Assembly (NCBI GenBank): GCA_022709485.1
Contig: JAKLIS010000058.1
Span: forward strand, 1-7,633
DNA from: Elusimicrobiota bacterium
Lineage (GTDB): Bacteria; Elusimicrobiota; Elusimicrobia; F11
Length of the DNA: 7,633 nt
Direction: 5' to 3'
Positions within the stretch are counted from its first letter, which is position 1. Every line of letters starts with the position of its first letter. Of the stretch, positions 6,642 to 7,633 are shown one piece after another. Under the pieces are notes generated by a model. That model was given only the letters and a program-made list of their open reading frames with translations. It was not told where the DNA came from and ran no database searches. The position numbers were made by a program, and so were the translations under genes.

Positions 6642-6791
6642 AAAGAGAATTTTTCTCACCCCTTGAATCACCCCTTCCGGCAGTTAGACTTACTACAGGA
6701 ATGCATTGATTTTTCAAAGTAAATGAAGAAATTGAGTTCATATATCATGGCGACAGTTTTAAGATGGACGTCATTACCCAATATTTTATTC

Positions 6792-6807
6792 GGGAATCTA
6801 TATTCCC
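6792..6807. repeat. 16-nt inverted repeat, possible operator or hairpin
   Basis: GGGAAT and ATTCCC arms of six bases flank the 4-nt centre CTAT. It lies 37 nt before the sensor gene start, in the 6638-6844 divergent region, and has no T-tract, so a terminator is unlikely. TATATT at 6799-6804 overlaps it and could be a -10 for the sensor gene, but no good -35 is present. A regulator-binding site is plausible but unproven. Apart from this, the thpR promoter candidate and a 41-codon ORF, I see nothing supportable in this intergenic region. Confidence 0.35.
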
Positions 6808-6833
6808 ATGATGGCGCCTCTCGTTGGATTGAC

Positions 6834-6838
6834 AGGAG
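6834..6838 (+). promoter_or_regulatory. Ribosome binding site for the dCache sensor gene
   Basis: AGGAG with a 6-nt spacer to TTG at 6845. This is the best Shine-Dalgarno in the window and decides the non-ATG start; the next in-frame ATG lies far downstream, beyond the membrane segment. Confidence 0.8.
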
Positions 6839-6844
6839 CTTCAA

Positions 6845-7633
6845 TTGATCCGATTTCATAAAAAACTCCTCCCCCGGTTTGTGATTTGGCTGGTCCTCAT
6901 CACCGCGATTCCAGTCGGTTGGGTGGGCCTTAAAATTGTTCAAATCAATGATGATAATTTGCAAAAAGAGGTGGGGCGTTATCATGTTCAAACGGCAGAG
7001 GCCCTCGCAAAAAAATTAGACGACCGCATAACCGCAATGGATGAATTTCTTCGATTCGCAATCTCCGCGATTCAATATCCTGATTTTAGCTGGGAAAACA
7101 AATCAGCCATTCTAAAAGCTCTTCTCGATACCACAAAATATTTTGGGATTATCTCCGTTATCGGCCCGGACGGTGAGGAATTGTTGAAAGTTTATGAACC
7201 CTCCCGCGCCCCCGAAGTAGTTGAGAACCCATCCCTCGTGAGTCATTCCAATCGCGCCGAATATAAAGAACTCAAGAAAACCGGCGAACAAACAAAACGT
7301 GTGTATGAAAAATCCGGCAATCTTTTTGCGGAGGTTTATTACCCTTTTAAAACGATCACGGGATTAAACGCCATGTTCGTTACAGTTTCCTTTAAGGACT
7401 TGACTCAAGAAATCAATTCTCAAACCATCGGCCAAAAGGGGTTTGCTTACTTCGTAAACCGTAAAGGAAATATTCTATCCCGGCCTGCTCTGGTCAAAGA
7501 TATCTACCAAGATGAAGGCATTATCAAATGGGCGCTTAGAGGAGGCGCGGGAGCCAGAGAATTTAGCGATCCCAATGGAATCAAATGGGTCAGCGCCACG
7601 GCTGTTGTGGAAAAACTAGGCGGTGCCATCATC
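6845..7633 (+). CDS. Membrane-anchored dCache-type sensor protein, C-terminal part cut by window edge
   Basis: N-terminal part of a transmembrane signalling protein. The frame is open for 263 codons from TTG 6845 to the window edge. Residues 1-11 are basic (IRFHKKLLPR), followed by a membrane helix at about 12-29 (VIWLVLITAIPVGWVGL). The region from about 33 to the edge looks like an extracytoplasmic double-Cache domain: a long N-terminal helix (about 38-75), a first Cache unit with IISVIGPDGEELLKVY at 102-117, and a second with GQKGFAYFVNRKGNILSRP at 196-214, matching the family pattern G..GyayLvn..G.il..p. The second membrane helix and output domain lie outside the window, so it could be a histidine kinase, diguanylate cyclase, phosphatase or chemoreceptor. 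The ligand is unknown. It is divergent from the thpR unit. Confidence 0.85.
   Translation, partial: MIRFHKKLLPRFVIWLVLITAIPVGWVGLKIVQINDDNLQKEVGRYHVQTAEALAKKLDDRITAMDEFLRFAISAIQYPDFSWENKSAILKALLDTTKYFGIISVIGPDGEELLKVYEPSRAPEVVENPSLVSHSNRAEYKELKKTGEQTKRVYEKSGNLFAEVYYPFKTITGLNAMFVTVSFKDLTQEINSQTIGQKGFAYFVNRKGNILSRPALVKDIYQDEGIIKWALRGGAGAREFSDPNGIKWVSATAVVEKLGGAII

Noticed and set aside
6668..6991. 107-codon minus-strand ORF
   Set aside because: It overlaps the start of the dCache gene, which has a strong ribosome site and a clear membrane helix; the 107-residue translation shows no recognisable domain.

Overview
The window shows a moderate-GC bacterial chromosome segment that is almost fully coding, with TTG and GTG starts used alongside ATG. 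Nothing fixes the phylum. MltG and many CNBD/GAF/PAS/Cache signalling domains suggest a free-living, peptidoglycan-bearing, probably Gram-negative-type bacterium; an uncultivated lineage is possible but is only a guess. I see no mobile elements, rRNA, tRNA or CRISPR.

Layout. (1) Bases 2-688, minus strand: a Crp/Fnr-family regulator, cut by the left edge. (2) Bases 689-795: a divergent intergenic region. (3) Bases 796-2793, plus strand: a 665-residue protein with the order CNBD, degenerate ParA/MinD-like P-loop domain, patatin phospholipase. This is the architecture of eukaryotic neuropathy target esterase (NTE/PNPLA6). (4) Bases 6637-2812, minus strand: a tight four-gene unit in transcription order, thpR (RNA 2',3'-cyclic phosphodiesterase), a secreted or membrane-anchored NodB-type polysaccharide deacetylase, mltG (endolytic transglycosylase) and a soluble GAF-PAS histidine kinase. 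Its junctions are a TTGA overlap, 8 nt and 3 nt. It converges on the patatin gene with 18 nt between stop codons. (5) Bases 6638-6844: a divergent intergenic region with a 16-nt palindrome and a 41-codon ORF. (6) Bases 6845-7633, plus strand: a membrane-anchored dCache sensor protein, cut by the right edge before its output domain.

How the genes may work together (inference). The deacetylase and MltG both act on cell-wall type glycans outside the membrane, and the co-transcribed kinase may sense a cytoplasmic cue related to that activity. The Crp/Fnr regulator and the NTE-like protein are divergent and have similar CNBDs, so the regulator may control the lipase. The most noteworthy object is the NTE-like protein. 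It keeps the catalytic Ser-Asp pair, but residues normally needed for cyclic-nucleotide binding, ATP binding and the oxyanion-hole motif are replaced. I found no clear wholly new system.
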